From Chaetorhynchus papuensis (Eukaryota > Chordata > Aves > Passeriformes > Rhipiduridae), in assembly GCA_013396525.1 (NCBI GenBank), contig VWYX01000792.1, positions 132,693 through 196,692 of the forward strand: DNA of 64,000 bases. The letters are read 5' to 3'. The translations under genes were made by a program, and so were the position numbers. The notes under the pieces were generated by a model. That model was not told where the DNA came from. It searched no databases and was given only the letters and a program-made list of their open reading frames with translations. Shown one piece after another: positions 1 to 14,800 of the stretch (position 1 is its first letter; each line of letters starts with the position of its first letter).

Positions 1-3000
1 GAACAGGCTTCTCTTTAATCTCACTTCCTGTGCTGGCTGTAGGGCTTTTTGTTTTTGCAAAGCTGGGCTATACAAATGACAAAATTAGGACAGAACTGAA
101 CATAATTGAAAAAGAGCGTGTGACAAACAGCCAGCGTGCACAACAACCTGATTTCAGGATCATGTGTTAACAGAAAAACTGATATTCATCTTCAAGGAAG
201 CATATGTAACTTGGCTATAGAGAAAGCAGATGTTCATCTAGTGAACTTTCCTGTGAGGCTCTTTTTTCCTGTAAACAACAAATATTTCTTTGTTTTTTGA
301 TGGGAATTCAGTTTGTGATTAGGAGAAAGAAAAAGAGCAGGACTCCTGTCAGTGGGTAATAATTCTCATACTGAACAATAAGTAGTTCCAGCCGTGTCCT
401 GCTTCCCAGTCTACATTTTATGATGCTTTAAGGTCAGATAAAATGACCTTTGTGCTTTGTGTGGAGTCCAAATTTAAAAAAAGGTGGGGGGAGAAATTTG
501 TTTACAAAAAAAGATACAAGATCCAAGAAAATGTGACCTCAGTCTCGGTTACTTTTAAAATCTCTTAACTTTGTACCTGTTAAACTTGCAGAGTTTTGGC
601 TAGATATGAAGTATTCTTGGTTTTGAAACAGGCAGTTTAGGGTTTGTGTTCAGTCTGAAAGACAATTCAGACCACCATATCATGGTAAATTATTGCAAGT
701 ATTACTCTTTACCAACTGGCAGCAGATCAGCTTTTTTTGCTGTTCTAAACCAACGTTGTTGTGCAGTGACTGCGCCATTTTAGCATGAACCTGCGTTGTG
801 TGAGATTTCCAATCTTCAGATATGAAGCCACAAACTACCTTTTCAAAACTCTCTATCCTCTCCTAACACTGAAAAGTCATGTGTGATGAGGCAAGAATAG
901 CAATCTCCTATTGTATAAAGCAAGACCACTTCAATTTTTCCTTTATAAATTTTTTTCTTATTATATACCATAGGCTGTTTTCAGTCCTGAAATTTTTTGA
1001 CTGATTTTATAGTGACAATTTTTTTTAGCGGAGGCAGTACTACCCCTTGAGCTACAGAAGTAGCATTTGTGGACTGGCTGGATTGTTGCCAGATTGAGGG
1101 GCGGATACTGACATAAGCAGGCAGAAAATGGAAGTGTGTGCTTGAGAAATTTGCTTACATGGATGCAGATATTGACACTACGGGTGGTACAGATCAATAC
1201 TGAGTTATCAAATGAGAAAAAGATAGGTGGCCTTGAGCATAGAAAAAGATGCATGTTTTGAGAAGTATGGCATGCAAGTTAAGGGGCTTGAAAGAATGGT
1301 CACAAAAATTTGTGCTGATAGCCAGGAGCACCTCAGTTCAGAACCAGAAAAGGGAAGACAGTTGGTGTTGTACCCTCAGGGATCAGCATGGCTGAGCTAT
1401 AGTGGCAGATTCAGTCCGATGAGGTACCAGAGAAATTATTTCCAGTAGAGACTGGAAAAACTGTATAAAGAGTAGCGAGATCTGATCTGGAATGTTATAT
1501 GTCATTCTTATCTCTTATGGATGTAAAGATGCAGTTTAAATTTGCAAAAAATGATGTACACCATGGTCAGAGAAATGGGCATTATCTGTGGAGAAGGGAC
1601 TTGTCCTGTTCAGCATGGCGAAACAAAACCTTTTTTTTGTTTTCTCTTTACAAGTGCTAGAGAAATAAAATAAAAATGGGAGTAATGGCTCTCTAAACTT
1701 AGGGACAAAACTGGAGCAAGAACAGATTAGTAAGAACCACTTGTGGCTGTATGAGGCCAGAACCTAGACTGTGAAGAGTCTAAGAGACAAGAAGATTGTG
1801 GTTCTGAAGAAACAGTAAGGAGTAAGGCTACTGACTAACTACTTTCTAAATGGAGCTTTAAATATTAAAGTTACGTTTGTATAATAAAATATATGACTGT
1901 GCAGGGATACCTGTTAAAATCAGGATCATTGCATTAGGATTGTATCCGAAGGAAAGCAGAAAAAGCCAGGTTAACACAGCTGCATTAATGCTAGAGCCAG
2001 CTTTAGCATCTTTCCACAATTCTGCTATGTTTTGTCTGGCTACCAGCAGTGCCAGTTCTCTATTATGGAAGCATCTCTGGTGGAAACAGAATTAAGGTCA
2101 TCAACTTGTTTCAGTTGTTTGCAACTACAGAGGACTTTACTGAAATCTGGTAGTTAATATCATCCTTATCATGCAGAACAACTGATTTATTGCCCCCACC
2201 AGAGAAGTTGGTCCGTGACATATGACCCTGTCTGCACACTATGTAATTGTTGCACTGGAGACTGTATTTGCATTTTTAATGTAGCTTCATGTCCATAGTG
2301 GCAACAAAATAAATGTTTTCTGTGACCTGTGAAATACTTTCTCTATGCCACCTGAACTTAAGAGTCACTTCAAATTATTTCCCTGGAGAGGGGGAAAGGA
2401 GATTCAACTAAAATTTAGTTATTGTCTTTCTCAAATTAAATTGGGTGAAGTGAACAAGCTTGAAGTTGACCAGATCAATAGGTCTGTTCCTTCAGACCAA
2501 TGCCTGTAATCAAGCAGAGTGCTTTCAATACATTTTTTCTCAGGCTTGTTGGAGATTTAATTTAATTAGTTATTTACTGCCCTCAGTTAACAGATTGAGC
2601 TGCTCTCTGGAACAGTAGCTAAGAAACAACATACATTCAGAGTTTGTTTCTCACAGGTCATTAGTGAGAGAGGTAATTGCTTACTTTTGTAGGTTGTCTG
2701 CAATGTAACAGCTAATTTCATAGTGCAGAGGTTTGTTTTACCTCTGTATTATATTGCTGCATTAAAAATAAAATCTGTTTGGGTCCGGGCTGGTCAGTGC
2801 CCTAGAAACTGCTTACGAATAGCTGACCATAATCCTGAATCCAGTAATACAGAAAAGATGATGGGGAACTTCTGTACCAGTTTGTGGGATTAATATTATT
2901 ATTACGTGAGAATAAGGTTGTAATCAGGTCAGCACTATTTACTACTGCTATATAGAGTAACAGGCTTAAGTAGTAGAATAAAAAGTAATATTTGTGTTCT

Positions 3001-6000
3001 TACACAAGAGCCCTTGTATTCAGCAGGGGATTCAGATGAGCAGCAGTGAAACAGCACATAAATTCCATTGTGACTGCCATGTAGAATTGTGGGTTTTTAG
3101 TTACTGCCCATGAAAGTTGCCAGATGAGTGGTACCTCAGCACAGTCCTAAGGAGCTGGTTGGCATAAGAAGCAGTGGATGTGGGCAGCATTCAGACTTCC
3201 CTGAGGCTGTTCTGGAGAACTAAGTCTGAAGTGAAAAGGCAGTTCCAGCGCAGGAAGTCTGTTAAGTCTGTTCTCTGCATGAGCCATATGTCAGCTTGCT
3301 CAGTTAATCCCATGCTTCTAGTTGTGAGGGTTGTTCTGTACCTCCAAACTCCGCGGAAATCTCCACACTGACCAGAACAAAAACATTTAATTAGCTGTCT
3401 TCAACTAAGACCCTCATGAAAACATGATCTGTGCAGTAGTAGAAAATTAGCATTTTCTGTGTGATCTCATCAGCTGCCCACATTTCGCACTCCAGAAGAC
3501 TTTGATTTTAGCAGGGGGCTGTCCCAAAATACATGGTTCTTGTGGGCAGTTGAAACCTATCCCTGCCACAGCAGGACTCAGATCCTTGGCCTTGCAGGTG
3601 TTCTTGGGCCCACACTGTTCTCAGGTGACACAAAGCTGGCAGGATCTGCTGGACTCCCTTTGTTTTGTCATCATTCCTGTTGGGATCAGAAGGTATTGTT
3701 CCAGATTGCTGGAGAACACTGATACATTATGGGCCTTTAGAGATTATTATCTGTTTGCACAGCTGAAAGTGATCCTGGAGCTGTTCAGTCTCCTTTTGTC
3801 TTGGTGAGCACCAGAAACCTGAGGTAGCAGCCCAAAGCTATTTCCATTCTCTTCTTCCTTCAGTTGCATGGTATGTGCTTATGCAGCAGCATCACCTCTT
3901 GGGTGTCTGTTAACAAAGTAGAGTTTTACTTTTGTTTCCAAGCCTGCATGCAAATACTCAGTGTTTAATTAACCTTATAGGTACCAGAAAAGATTTCTTT
4001 ACTGTACTCAGTCGATCACAACAGACAATACAGGAACTCAGACTTTGTTTGCTCTGGTGCTCATGATATAGGAGAGGTTGAAAAATTATCTGCCTGAAAA
4101 TAGTCACCACTAGGACTGAATGAAGGGTAAGGGGTTCTTTTGGCTGGGAAGGACCCTCACCACTCAGAGCAGCTTGAATTGTTACACTGGTGTTTGGTTT
4201 GGCATCTTCTCCACAGAACTGCAGTATGCATGAATAAATTAGAAAGTGGGAGAGGTTCACTCGCTGTGGTTTGTGGTATTTCATCTTCCTCCTCTGTGTA
4301 ATAGGGGAAAGGAAATGAAGCAGCATTAAAATGCTGGGGGGGGGGAAAAGTGGTGTTCCTTGAAGGGTTCAAAGGTACTGTGTGATTAAACAGGTCACAA
4401 GTAGGGTAGAATGAAAAGAATCACAGGCATGTCCCTCATTTGAAACTGGTTTAGAAACAAAAGCAGAAGGTGTCCTTTGAATGTGGAATTCAGTGACAAA
4501 AACAGGCAGTTTGTAGCTGTGTTTTTTTTATTTAGGATATGTTAATGAATCATGTAGTTGTCACTATGCATGTGTAAAATAAAAAGCCTAAAAACATGCT
4601 TCTCAGAGTCATGGTTACAAATAATGAGCGTATTCCACTGAAGTATTTTTCTATAGCTCATGATACATTTGGACAAACATGTCTGTGATGCCTGTTAATA
4701 GCTTATTAAGTCTTCCGTAAATTGAAGTGCTGTAGTGTGTCCGCCCTTTTTCTCTTCTACCCTTGCTTGCTCTTTATTTAGTTCTTAAGGTGGTAAGAAA
4801 TTACCCTTAATTTTTCACTGCTTCTTACTCCAGTTCTCAACATTTAAGGGAAAAAAAATTAGAAATGCAGCTAAACAATTGGTTCAATTGCAAAACATCA
4901 AATATTAATAAGTGACATTTCCAGTTACTTATGCTTATATTAATAGTTTGGGAACATCTCTTTGCACCTGACTCTTTTTTGGTATCTAGGCTGTGCATTG
5001 CACTGAAACCTAATAGCTCTGTTGTCTTGTTTCTCACTTAATGCACCTGCTCCTGCTCTTTCCAGGGTTCCACCACTTCTTTACTTCTTTAGTTTCTTGG
5101 ACTTCCTCCAGTCATTTAGAAGATCTCTCATTTTTTTCTGGATTTCACAGACATTTCCCTGGATTTCTCCTTTTTCCCTCCATTCTCAACTCCTTTTTTT
5201 TTTTTTCTGATCCCATAATAAGATGTGCTTGCCAGACAGTTTCCGCCTCATTTTAGTGCTTCAGGAGTTTATGGCAATTTTTATACCCTTGTGCATGTTT
5301 CTGGTTTTAAACTAGTATGATGCAAGGACTCAAGAAATTTTTCTTTAAATCCTTCCTAGTTTTTCCTCCTCCCAAACACAGAAAACTACCCTTTTCCTGT
5401 CCTCTAATAGTTTGTTTCTATACTTGTCTTTACCCCTTGCATTTTGCCAATTTTGTCATCGATTTCCTGTAAGATATTCCCTTCCTCTCTGTCCCATTTC
5501 CAAGAGATTTTTTTGTGTCTCATGTGCAGTGCTGCAGTTTAGCTTCATTCTACGAGTTAACCTTCAGAATAATTTATATTACATAGGTAATGATGCTAAA
5601 AACTGTTGATACAGGGGGTCAGACAATTTTTAATCATGCTTTGAAAACCAGTCTTTTCATAACCCATGTATTCACCAAACCAGAGAAGAAAGTGGCTCTT
5701 CCAGATTCTCATTTGGGTTTGGGGTATTTTTTCTTTTCGTTGGTCATTCTTTATTTTTTCTGTAGAATAGCTACCAGTGTGGAAAAGTACATTCTGAGGA
5801 GAAGATGCTGCATACTGGTTTTTTTGCAATGGAAGTTTTGGTGACCAGAAATGGTTACCCAAGGTATCTCTGGGCAGTGTGGTTGGTGGGCAGCCCAGTC
5901 ATGAGATGCTTGGTGAATGTGTGAATTGTGAGATGGGTGATTTTACAGGTCAGACAGACTTGGCCTGTTATCCTGCTCAGAATCAGTATCCAGTACTCAG

Positions 6001-8705
6001 TGTTGCTAAAATTAGCACAGTTATTTATAGCAGTCAGTTCAGCATGTAATTTCACGAATGAAGGCCTGAATTAGTAAATACATCAAGAAGCACAGAAAAG
6101 CAATCTTTATGTGATTGCTTCTATGATACAATATTAAGGCAGTGAGTTGCACAGATTAATAACTGTGCTGTGCTCTGAGTTTTCTTCTAGAAACGCTTTC
6201 CTGAGCAAAGCTTTACCTGACTACACTCCTAGCTGTGTTCATTTTTCTTTCTGTTGGAAGTGTTGTTTTACAGATCCGTGTGAATAATTAGCTTTGTAAT
6301 CCTGGCCAATAGTCACTGCCCAGTAAGAAAACACAGAATAAAGGAAGCTTATCTGCATTAAAGTTTTGTGTGATACAGTGTTTGCAAGAGTCTACCAACA
6401 CTTGGCATTTAAGCAACTTTACCACTCTCCTTCCTGGTTGTACTTAAATTTAGAATGTTATTTGCTTTTTGGACTGGAATCTTCGAGGACTGGCTCCTGA
6501 GCATAGGTGAATATTTAAGCAATTTTTAAGTTGGACATGGAGGCTGGGGTTTTATTTTATAAAGAATACATCTAAATGGTCTTCCTGTTTGTTTGCTTTT
6601 AAACAGTGCTGTAAGATAAGCACTTAGAGAATTCAATTTGGAACAGCCTGGGTAAAAAAAAAAAGTAATAAATGGTGATTTCAACTTAATGAAGTTCTGG
6701 GTTTGCTTTTTTTTTTTTTTCAGTGTTAATGCCACAGTACAAATCCTATCTGCACTGACATTCCACATCTGCAAGCAAAAATATGCATGCATGGTTTATT
6801 TCAGCTTTATGCATATCAACAGGCTGAAATTATTGGTTTGCACCAGTAGAGCACTTCTGTCCTTAAGGTTTGCATTAGTGCAGCTGTACCCATGTTGAAG
6901 CTAAATATGTCAGTATTTAGAACAATGGAGGCCTCAGCTGCAAATATGTAGAAGATACTTGGTATGAATGTGCACTTCGTACACTCTGCTCAGTTAACTT
7001 CATGATATAATTGCAGTTAAGATGTATAATTCTGGGTCAAGCACCCATACCCATTTTTCAGCAAGTTATTTTAAACATTGAGGGATTTGATTTGAGGTTT
7101 TGTGTACTTTAGTTGTTTGGAATAATTTTGTTCAGGGTGTAATGTTCCTCCCCAACTGAACAGGGAACTTAGGAGTGCAGTTTGACTTTTATGTGCTTTT
7201 AATGTTGCTTTTTAAAAATAACATGTTACGTAAAACACACAGGGTTTTTTCCTTTATTTTGTAATTTGCAAATACCTAAAAATTCTTTTGACGCTAAGTG
7301 CACAGGCAGTCTGTCCTTCAGTTTGTATATGACAGAGGGAGAGGCAGGGATACTCTTCAGGAAATAGAAGCAGGCTGTAGAGGATGGTAGGAAGCATAAG
7401 ATACTGCTTTGGTGACTGGAGAACATTCCAACTTGAACTCTTTGCTGTGTGCAGTAGGTTGAGGCATCTCTTGTGCAGAGAATGCATGACTGCTGCTGCT
7501 GCATCAAGCAGAGATTGATAAAACATTGTCCAGATGCACCTACACCTAAGATAGTGTAAGCTTTAATGCAACTTTAATTTTGGGGGTTTTTGACTAAGGG
7601 GCTTCAGCTTGCTTAGTCAGTTCTTTGTATAAATGTATTTAGTATAAAATCCCCCCTTGCTTTAGGAAGTAGGAATCACAGTTGCGTTTCATGCTGCATA
7701 CAGGGGGAGATACCAAATAGGCTGAACTTTACTTGACTGGACTTCTGATAAAATGTCACCAGTTCTGTTTTGTAGAGGGACTGTTCCATCGAAATCACAT
7801 AGAAACCTGTGTTTTTAAGGAAAACTCTGTTCAGGGGAATTTCCTCTTTAGATGGTTTCCTTCACCTTCTCCCATCTCACACTCTGTTTGAGATCTGTGG
7901 GAAAAATGAGCTCTGTCTCTTTACCTTGTGTCATAACTGTTGTGTTAAGCAGACCATTTATTCCTTGTCTGTTAAGAATTATTCCAAGGTAAACACTATA
8001 ATCTTTAGCACAGCTATAGTTTGGCTCCTGCGGACCTTTCTTTTTTTTTTTTTTTAACCTTTAAACTGAAAATCTCTTGACATCAGTTCTATAAGTATCT
8101 CATGTATTATGAGGACCATGCAATGTTTGCAGTGTAGGTTTACAGAGAGCTTTTGCAGACTGTTGGTTGAGTACTTTGCTGGTATTTTTTTTTTTGTCTG
8201 TACGTTGCTCACTAAATTGTAGCTTTATTTGACTCTAGTTCTGAAGCATGATTAATGTTTGAATTTCTTTAACCTTTAAATATGACCAAGTCATCATGTG
8301 ATTTATTTATGTCAAGAGTTTTTTTCAGCACTGGAGTTTTGCATTAACAGGAGGATTGTTATTTGATTTGTTAAGCCATCATTATCTTAGGCTGGAGCAT
8401 TAGCTTTACCCCAGAGAGAATAATTCCTATACCTGTAGTACAGCTGAAACTTTGAGTAATTATTCTGCAGTGTTGTGTTTGCATATTTCCACATTGCACA
8501 TAGTTCAAAAAACCGACAGCAGTGGGATTTTAAAATAACCTCCACTCATCTACTCCCCACGTGAAAACTTCACGGCCACCACAGTACAAAAATGTAACTT
8601 CTGTGCTGAAGCCAGAAGCAATTAGACTTGGCTAGACAATGAGAAAATCTCCAGACTATTTAAACCATAAAAGTGGAAAAATCAAAGTGTTACGTTTTAT
8701 TGCAG
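1..8705 (+). other. MCC: MCC intron upstream of exon A
   Basis: This AT-rich stretch lies directly before the first recognisable MCC coding exon. I looked for the preceding conserved coiled-coil exon of MCC and did not see it, so the intron probably begins before position 1. It contains poly(T) runs (5194-5206, 6707-6720, 8041-8055) and a ten-G run at 4336-4345, but no gene. Frames of 60-120 codons occur on both strands; they lack recognisable similarity and splice context. Confidence 0.8.
4336..4345. repeat. G10 homopolymer
   Basis: Ten consecutive G residues followed by four A residues inside an MCC intron. It is a single run, so it is not by itself a G-quadruplex. It is a likely length-polymorphic or sequencing-error-prone site. 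Confidence 0.9.
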
Positions 8706-8852
8706 GTGCGGGAGCTGCAGACTCGTTTGCAGAGCGTGCAGGCCACAGGCCCGTCCAGCCCGAGCCGTCTCACTCCTGCCAACCGCCCCGTTAACCCCAG
8801 CACGGGAGAGCTGAGCACCAGCAGCAGCAGCAACGACATTCCCGTCGCCAAG
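8706..8852 (+). CDS. MCC: MCC coding exon A
   Basis: This exon has 49 codons in phase 0, running from VRELQTRLQS to NDIPVAK (about human residues 279-327). The acceptor is TTTTATTGCAG and the donor AAG|GTGGGG. After a short coiled-coil end, the encoded segment is a low-complexity Ser/Thr/Pro-rich linker containing STSSSSN, encoded by a short AGC run. The exon is clearly GC-richer than the flanking introns. Confidence 0.97.
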
Positions 8853-11800
8853 GTGGGGTGTGTTCGTTTGTAACCCTTCTCTCGACCTGGGGAAAGCAGG
8901 CTTCATTTTGTGCTGTGCAAACGTGGGATTAACTGGGAGATGTCCCGGGGAGTCCTGAGCAGGTCTGTGAACTTGAGCTCTGGAAAGGAATTAAAGGTTA
9001 TTGATTGTAGATCTCTCAGGTACAACACAGGGCTCAATTCTCTAGTAGTATGCTTCAGCTTTGCAAGCGTAACTAGAGGACAGATGGGTTTTGTGTGACC
9101 TTTATGGGGTCTGTGCTGCTGTGTAACCTGTGCAGCATTCTGCCTTACAGATTGCTGAAAGAGTGAAGTTGTCAAAGACACGATCAGAGTCTTCATCGTC
9201 TGATAGACCTGTCTTAGGATCAGAAATCAGCAGCATAGGGGTAAGGACTAAGAACTGTGTGCATGCATGATCCATGTTCCAATAAAAGCACTGTTTTCTT
9301 AATAAAATTAATATATGAACTGTCTGAAAATACTTTAAAAAGCTAGTTTGAGGAAAATATTTCAGCAAATAATATTATTTCACACAGTATTAAGATCTCA
9401 TTTTCTCATAACTAGTGGCTAGAAATCTCTCTCCTGAGTGACTTCAAGAGGAAAATTTTGGAGTCAGTTCCTCCAAAATATTCTTCAAGAAGACTCTCCA
9501 GTTGCATTTCACAACTTTAAACCAACAGCAAACTGGATTCTACTTTTGAAATGCCAATGTAAATCAATAACGCTGTTGTTACTGTGTGTTAATATTTGTT
9601 TTACTGAAGAACTTGGCTCTAACCCTTTGCTAAGCTCTCAAGAATATAAATAACTTGCATTGTAGACTTTTCAAAAGTGTAGTGAAATAATGGACTTCAC
9701 CTTTGGTTAGTAGAATTTTAGGACAAAATGGCTTCTAAAAGTGGAATCTTGTAAATATTCTATTCATTGTAAAATTCATAACAAAAACTTGAATAATGAA
9801 TGCCTTGAAGTGAGTGCAATGCAAGCAAATGCAGTTCTCAATGCAGAAAATGTCTGGGAGAAATCCAGTGGGCATCTGTTTACAATGATCTATTAACTGC
9901 CCTGTGCAGGTGTCCAGTACCGTGGCTGAACATTTGGCGCATTCCCTCCAGGACTGCTCAAACATTCAGGAAATCTTCCAGACTCTCTATTCACATGGAT
10001 CTGCTATCTCTGAAAGTAAAATCCGAGAGTTTGAAGTGGAGACGGAGAGGTTAAATAGGTGAGCTGGAAAGTTAGATGTACTCACGTGTTGTCTTCTGTT
10101 AGCTTTGTTAAAGTTGACTGCTTTTTTTACCCTTTTTGAACATTTCTTAGTTCAGTTCCAGCTCAGCTGTGGCAGTTGCAGATAAACATGGAATGTGGTT
10201 GCTGAAGGGGAGATTGAATTGTGTGCTAATGATTCTTTCCATGAGTATGAGTTTGTTCCTTATTAGATCAGCATGGCACCTTCCCCTGTCTGCACTGTGG
10301 GCTGTCCCTTCTCTGTGCCTGACCAAGTAGTCATGGCATCCTTTTTCATGAGACACATCACTCCTTGAAATAAGGACTCCCATAACTTAGCCTGAATCAT
10401 TCTGGAATTAGCTTGCTTTGTTTTGTCCTGAGGAAACAGAATAATAGCATTGAACTGTCTCAATAAATGTACTGAAGTGTGGTGGTGTTGCATATATACC
10501 AGGAAATCGGTTTCTGTCTGCAGAAGAGAGATTGCAGCTTTCTGGTTGCAGTTAAAATACTGCTGGTGTTACCATTCAGCAAGCTCTATCAAAACCAATG
10601 TTTTGTGTCTTTTTTGGCACATAAAATCAAAACTGTGGATCACGAACATGAGAATCATGTCTCAGCATGTCTCTAGCCAAATTCTGTCTTCCCCACAGCT
10701 ATCTCGAATTTAGTCTGATCAGTACAATATCTCTTTATTTATAGCTCATGTTTTTGTAGTGCTGGAAAACGTGATCCTTGTTTTCTTTTTTCTTTTTTTT
10801 TTTTCTTTCTTTTCTGCACACTGCAGTTATGTTTTGACAGCACGTATCATTATAGAAGATGTCAAGATACAGAAAGGGATGAGTTGTAGCAGCTAGAAAA
10901 CTCGGGGCTTTATTCTGGTAACTGAACAAATGGTATACTAGCCGTTCTCATTGTTCTTTGTCAAGAAGTCAGTGATTTTAGAGTCCTGGATGGCATAGAT
11001 TTCTTCATTAGCTACCTGTGCAAGGTTTCAAATTGTTTGTCACTCTCGTTTTGGCATATATCCAATTTCTACAGTTAGGCATAGTATGTCTCAGTTGTCT
11101 GCAGAGAGATTAACAGTAATACTGGTATTCTGAATCTTCATTTTCATGTTGAGTTAACCTCACTGAGAAGGTTGTTACAGTTAAGCTTCTGTTTGACTGT
11201 TGCCTGATCATTTGGAGATTACATTGCCCCACTGAAACCTCATTTGTAGTTTGGAAGTTCGCTCTCTAATCACAACCCAAACACAACTTCAGGTGGAATG
11301 GTTACTCTGGATGTTCAGAAGAAAGGAGGCATTTATGCAACTGCATGATCCCTGCACACACCCACAGTCATGCTAATGACTGTGCCATTTAAAAGAAGTT
11401 GCAAATGTGGCAGCAGAAAGTGAGGAATGAAGGCAGAAAGAGTGAGCAAAAGGTTAATATGAAACTCTCCTATGCAAGCAGTCTTGTGGCTGCAAAACAA
11501 GGGTACAGCTTTCTGCTTGCTACTGCTGCATGGGATTATGACTACATTTTATGAGAAGGAAGGGTGGAGAGGATGACCTAAGAGAAATTTCTGTCCTCTT
11601 GGCTGTTGATAAGGGATACAAAACGAATGGATTTTGCCATCTTCATTAAAAAACACTTGTGTAGACCAAAAAATTTTTGTTGTTTCACAGTGTGATTGTC
11701 CTAGGATTTTCGGGACAGTGACTGCAAGTTAAGCTTGACGGTTGCAAATGACTTATTTTTTTGCAGCCGTATTGAGCACCTGAAATCCCAGAACGACTTG

Positions 11801-14800
11801 CTGACAATAACACTGGAGGAGTGCAAGAGCAATGCGGAGAGGATGAGCATGCTTGTGGGCAAGTACGAGTCCAATGCCACAGCCCTCAGGCTGGCACTGC
11901 AGTACAGGTATGTAGGATTAACATTTGAATTAGGGGTTGTGTGTAGGCTCAGACTGTCTTGCTGAATCCAACCTTAAGATACAGTTTCTCTGTACCTCTC
12001 CTAAGAGCAGTGGACCAGAAAGTGTTATACTCCACATAACTCAGAATGACTTTGTATTGCATCAGTTGGGATTGCGGATTAATGGCTTGGTATTTGGTAA
12101 TAAGTATATAAATTTGCTTCAAACTGTTTGCAAAAATACTGTGTCACTTAACACCTTCAACTGCAGCTAATTTGGGACAGGCAGGTTTGGTCTTGGGACA
12201 AATTGTGTGCCTTTTAAAGAATGTATTCTTTTAGTATCAGCCTTGAGCAAATTGCAAGGAAGTGTAAATTGCTAATAGGGCATTAGTATATTAGTATAGT
12301 TAATAGTAGATTAGTATGTATTTTTAAACACATTAAAATGCAACAGGGAGTGTGTGACTCATAATTGGAAGCTGTTCTGTTTTAAGGAGGAAGATCTTAC
12401 AGCCACGACAAGTATTTTTCTTGCATCTTCTTCTTACAATACTTTGTGTAGTATAATTATATTGTAGAGTATTGAATACTGTATTTTCTATAGTAAGAAG
12501 GTCTGGGAAAAGTTTCTCAGAAGGATCATGTTGACCACTGTTTGTACTGTCATCTGTTTAAAACACACTTCTGGAGCTTCCTTTATTTCAGGTCACTATC
12601 TTCTCTTTTGTCTTGTTACACTACTTGAAGCCAATCTGACACTGTTACAAGAACGGGGAGACTGCTGAATGCTTGTGATAGAAGCTCTGTGTATATAATG
12701 TTATTTAATATCCCTGCTGCTAGACAAGTGGTAGAGAGTCATGACGTTAATCAGCTATCTCATTTTTGTTGTTACTATCACAGGTATTGTTCCCCTTTAA
12801 ATTGCAGTTAATATTTTGTGTGATTTTTGTTTTCCCTTTCAGTGAACAGTGCATAGAAGCATATGAGCTGCTGTTGGCATTGGCAGAAAGTGAGCAGAGT
12901 CTCATTCTTGGGCAATTCAGAGCTGCAGGTGTTGGTTCTGTTGGTAAGATGTCAATGAATCACTTAATTTTTTTTGGCATGTCAGTTAGCATTAAAATTG
13001 GTTGTAATGGTGAATCATGTCATGACCCATTACTTAAGAATGCTCTCCAGTCTTTTTTTGTTTTTAGCAATCTAAATTATTTTACACACCCCAAAAATAA
13101 GGGGAAAATAAAAGAGAGCAATTTAAATTCACCTGTAAATGCTATCCCGAGGAGATGCCTCTTCTGGCAGGGGTGAGACTGTTGTAGGCATGCAGCTGTA
13201 CAGAGTGGAATAATTAAACAATACTTGTGAGCACAGGTAGCTTAGGGCCATACAGATGTGGTAATTCAGTAAGATTGACTCCCCAGAAACTGAATCTAAT
13301 CTATGAAAAATGGGGATTAAAATAATACAAAGGTAGCATTGAATAGCTACAAACAAAAAAAAAATTTTAAAGGCTGTAATTTTTCACCCCTTGTTTTACC
13401 TTTACTCTGAAGTTTTAAAACATTCTATCTTCTGTTTAGCCTGTATGTTCTTGATTTTTCTTATTTTGTGGTTAGTTAATCCTGTGGCTAAGTGTTGTTT
13501 TTTAATGTGCTGCCTGCTAAGTAATGGAACAAGCCACTGTCATAGGTACAGTGCAGTTCAGAAATTTGAAGCTTGACTTTGCTGCTGGCTCAATTCTTCT
13601 GATGTAAAGAGGTGATTACACAATGAAATTCCAATGTTAATAGTCCCATTCCTTTTATTGATAGGAGAAGGCAGCCACATTAATCTTCCAGTAGAAAGAA
13701 GGGAAACATTCAGTGAGAGGATAGCTCTTCATACTGTGCTGAGGCATAGCAAGTGCCCGGTGTGTTAGGAGCACTGGCTTCTCAGTGGAGATGGGGGATG
13801 TCTGAGATTTTCTTCCACCTTTTTCCCAAACTCTGTTCGTTCCTTTCCACAGTGTGCTAGGGAACTTCTCCCAGCTGGCAGAGATCATTGAGTAGCAAAA
13901 GTGAATTTAGGCTTGTATTTTCTACTCCTGTAGGTGGTAGAAAGAAATCGTAGAAGGGAGAAATACTTTGGGTTTGAGTAGGGTTTCATCTCATGTGTGT
14001 TTTATGGAAGAGATTGTAGTTAAATTTTTATGTAGGTGTCTGTCTGCAGCTCTTAATTATGGTATTATCAGTTACAGCCCTGGGATAGAAACAGTGCAAA
14101 TTTCCCATTACACAGCACAGCATGGAGGAAGTTGTGTATGGTTTATGTACCTTTACTTCACCATGAAATTTGATTAACACACCTAGATAAAATAACAGAT
14201 TTTTGGTTTGAAGATCAGTCAAGCTTTATAACAACATCTGTGAATGGAAAATTCATGGGAGTTGCATCACTTAAAAGCTGAGCATATCCAGCTTCTCTTA
14301 ACAGAACATTCACCCTTTCCTTCTTCCTCATTAATGTTACTCCTGGTGCATGCACTTCACTCAGCAAGTGTGAAGTACAGGTAAGTGACTTGAACAAGGA
14401 ACAAGGAAATCCAACACAGAGCGAGCTGTTGGGTTTTAGTAAAGTATGAATATAATGTAGCTTAAGCTACAAATACATTTTTAGATTTTCTGTGTATCCA
14501 ATAACAGTCTTAATGTAACGGTTTGACTGCAGCTGGAAGACTGTAGGAGTAGTGACAGTGGTGGTTTCAGTCCTGCTTCTCCTGAAGCTTACCAGCTACA
14601 CAGGTGATGTATAACCACTAAAAATCAGAGCAATTTAGTATACCAGTACTAGTTTTCTTTTGGCTTAGTATGCATGACTGTAAACTGTGAAAGGCTGCTT
14701 CTGAGCAGCAGGGCAGTTCTTCTGTCTGGCCAGATAGCCTGTAAGAAGGTGTCCTGGCAAACCATCAGGCTTGAGATCAAGGTGCCTGTGAGAAGAAGCT

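Noticed and set aside
3600..3660. Translated LFSGDTKLAG resembling the CR1 reverse-transcriptase FADDTKL region
   Set aside because: The catalytic aspartate pair is not kept and nothing around it matches CR1; too short to claim.
1..8705. Possible upstream MCC coding exon
   Set aside because: The conserved residues expected just before VRELQ were not found in any frame with splice sites.
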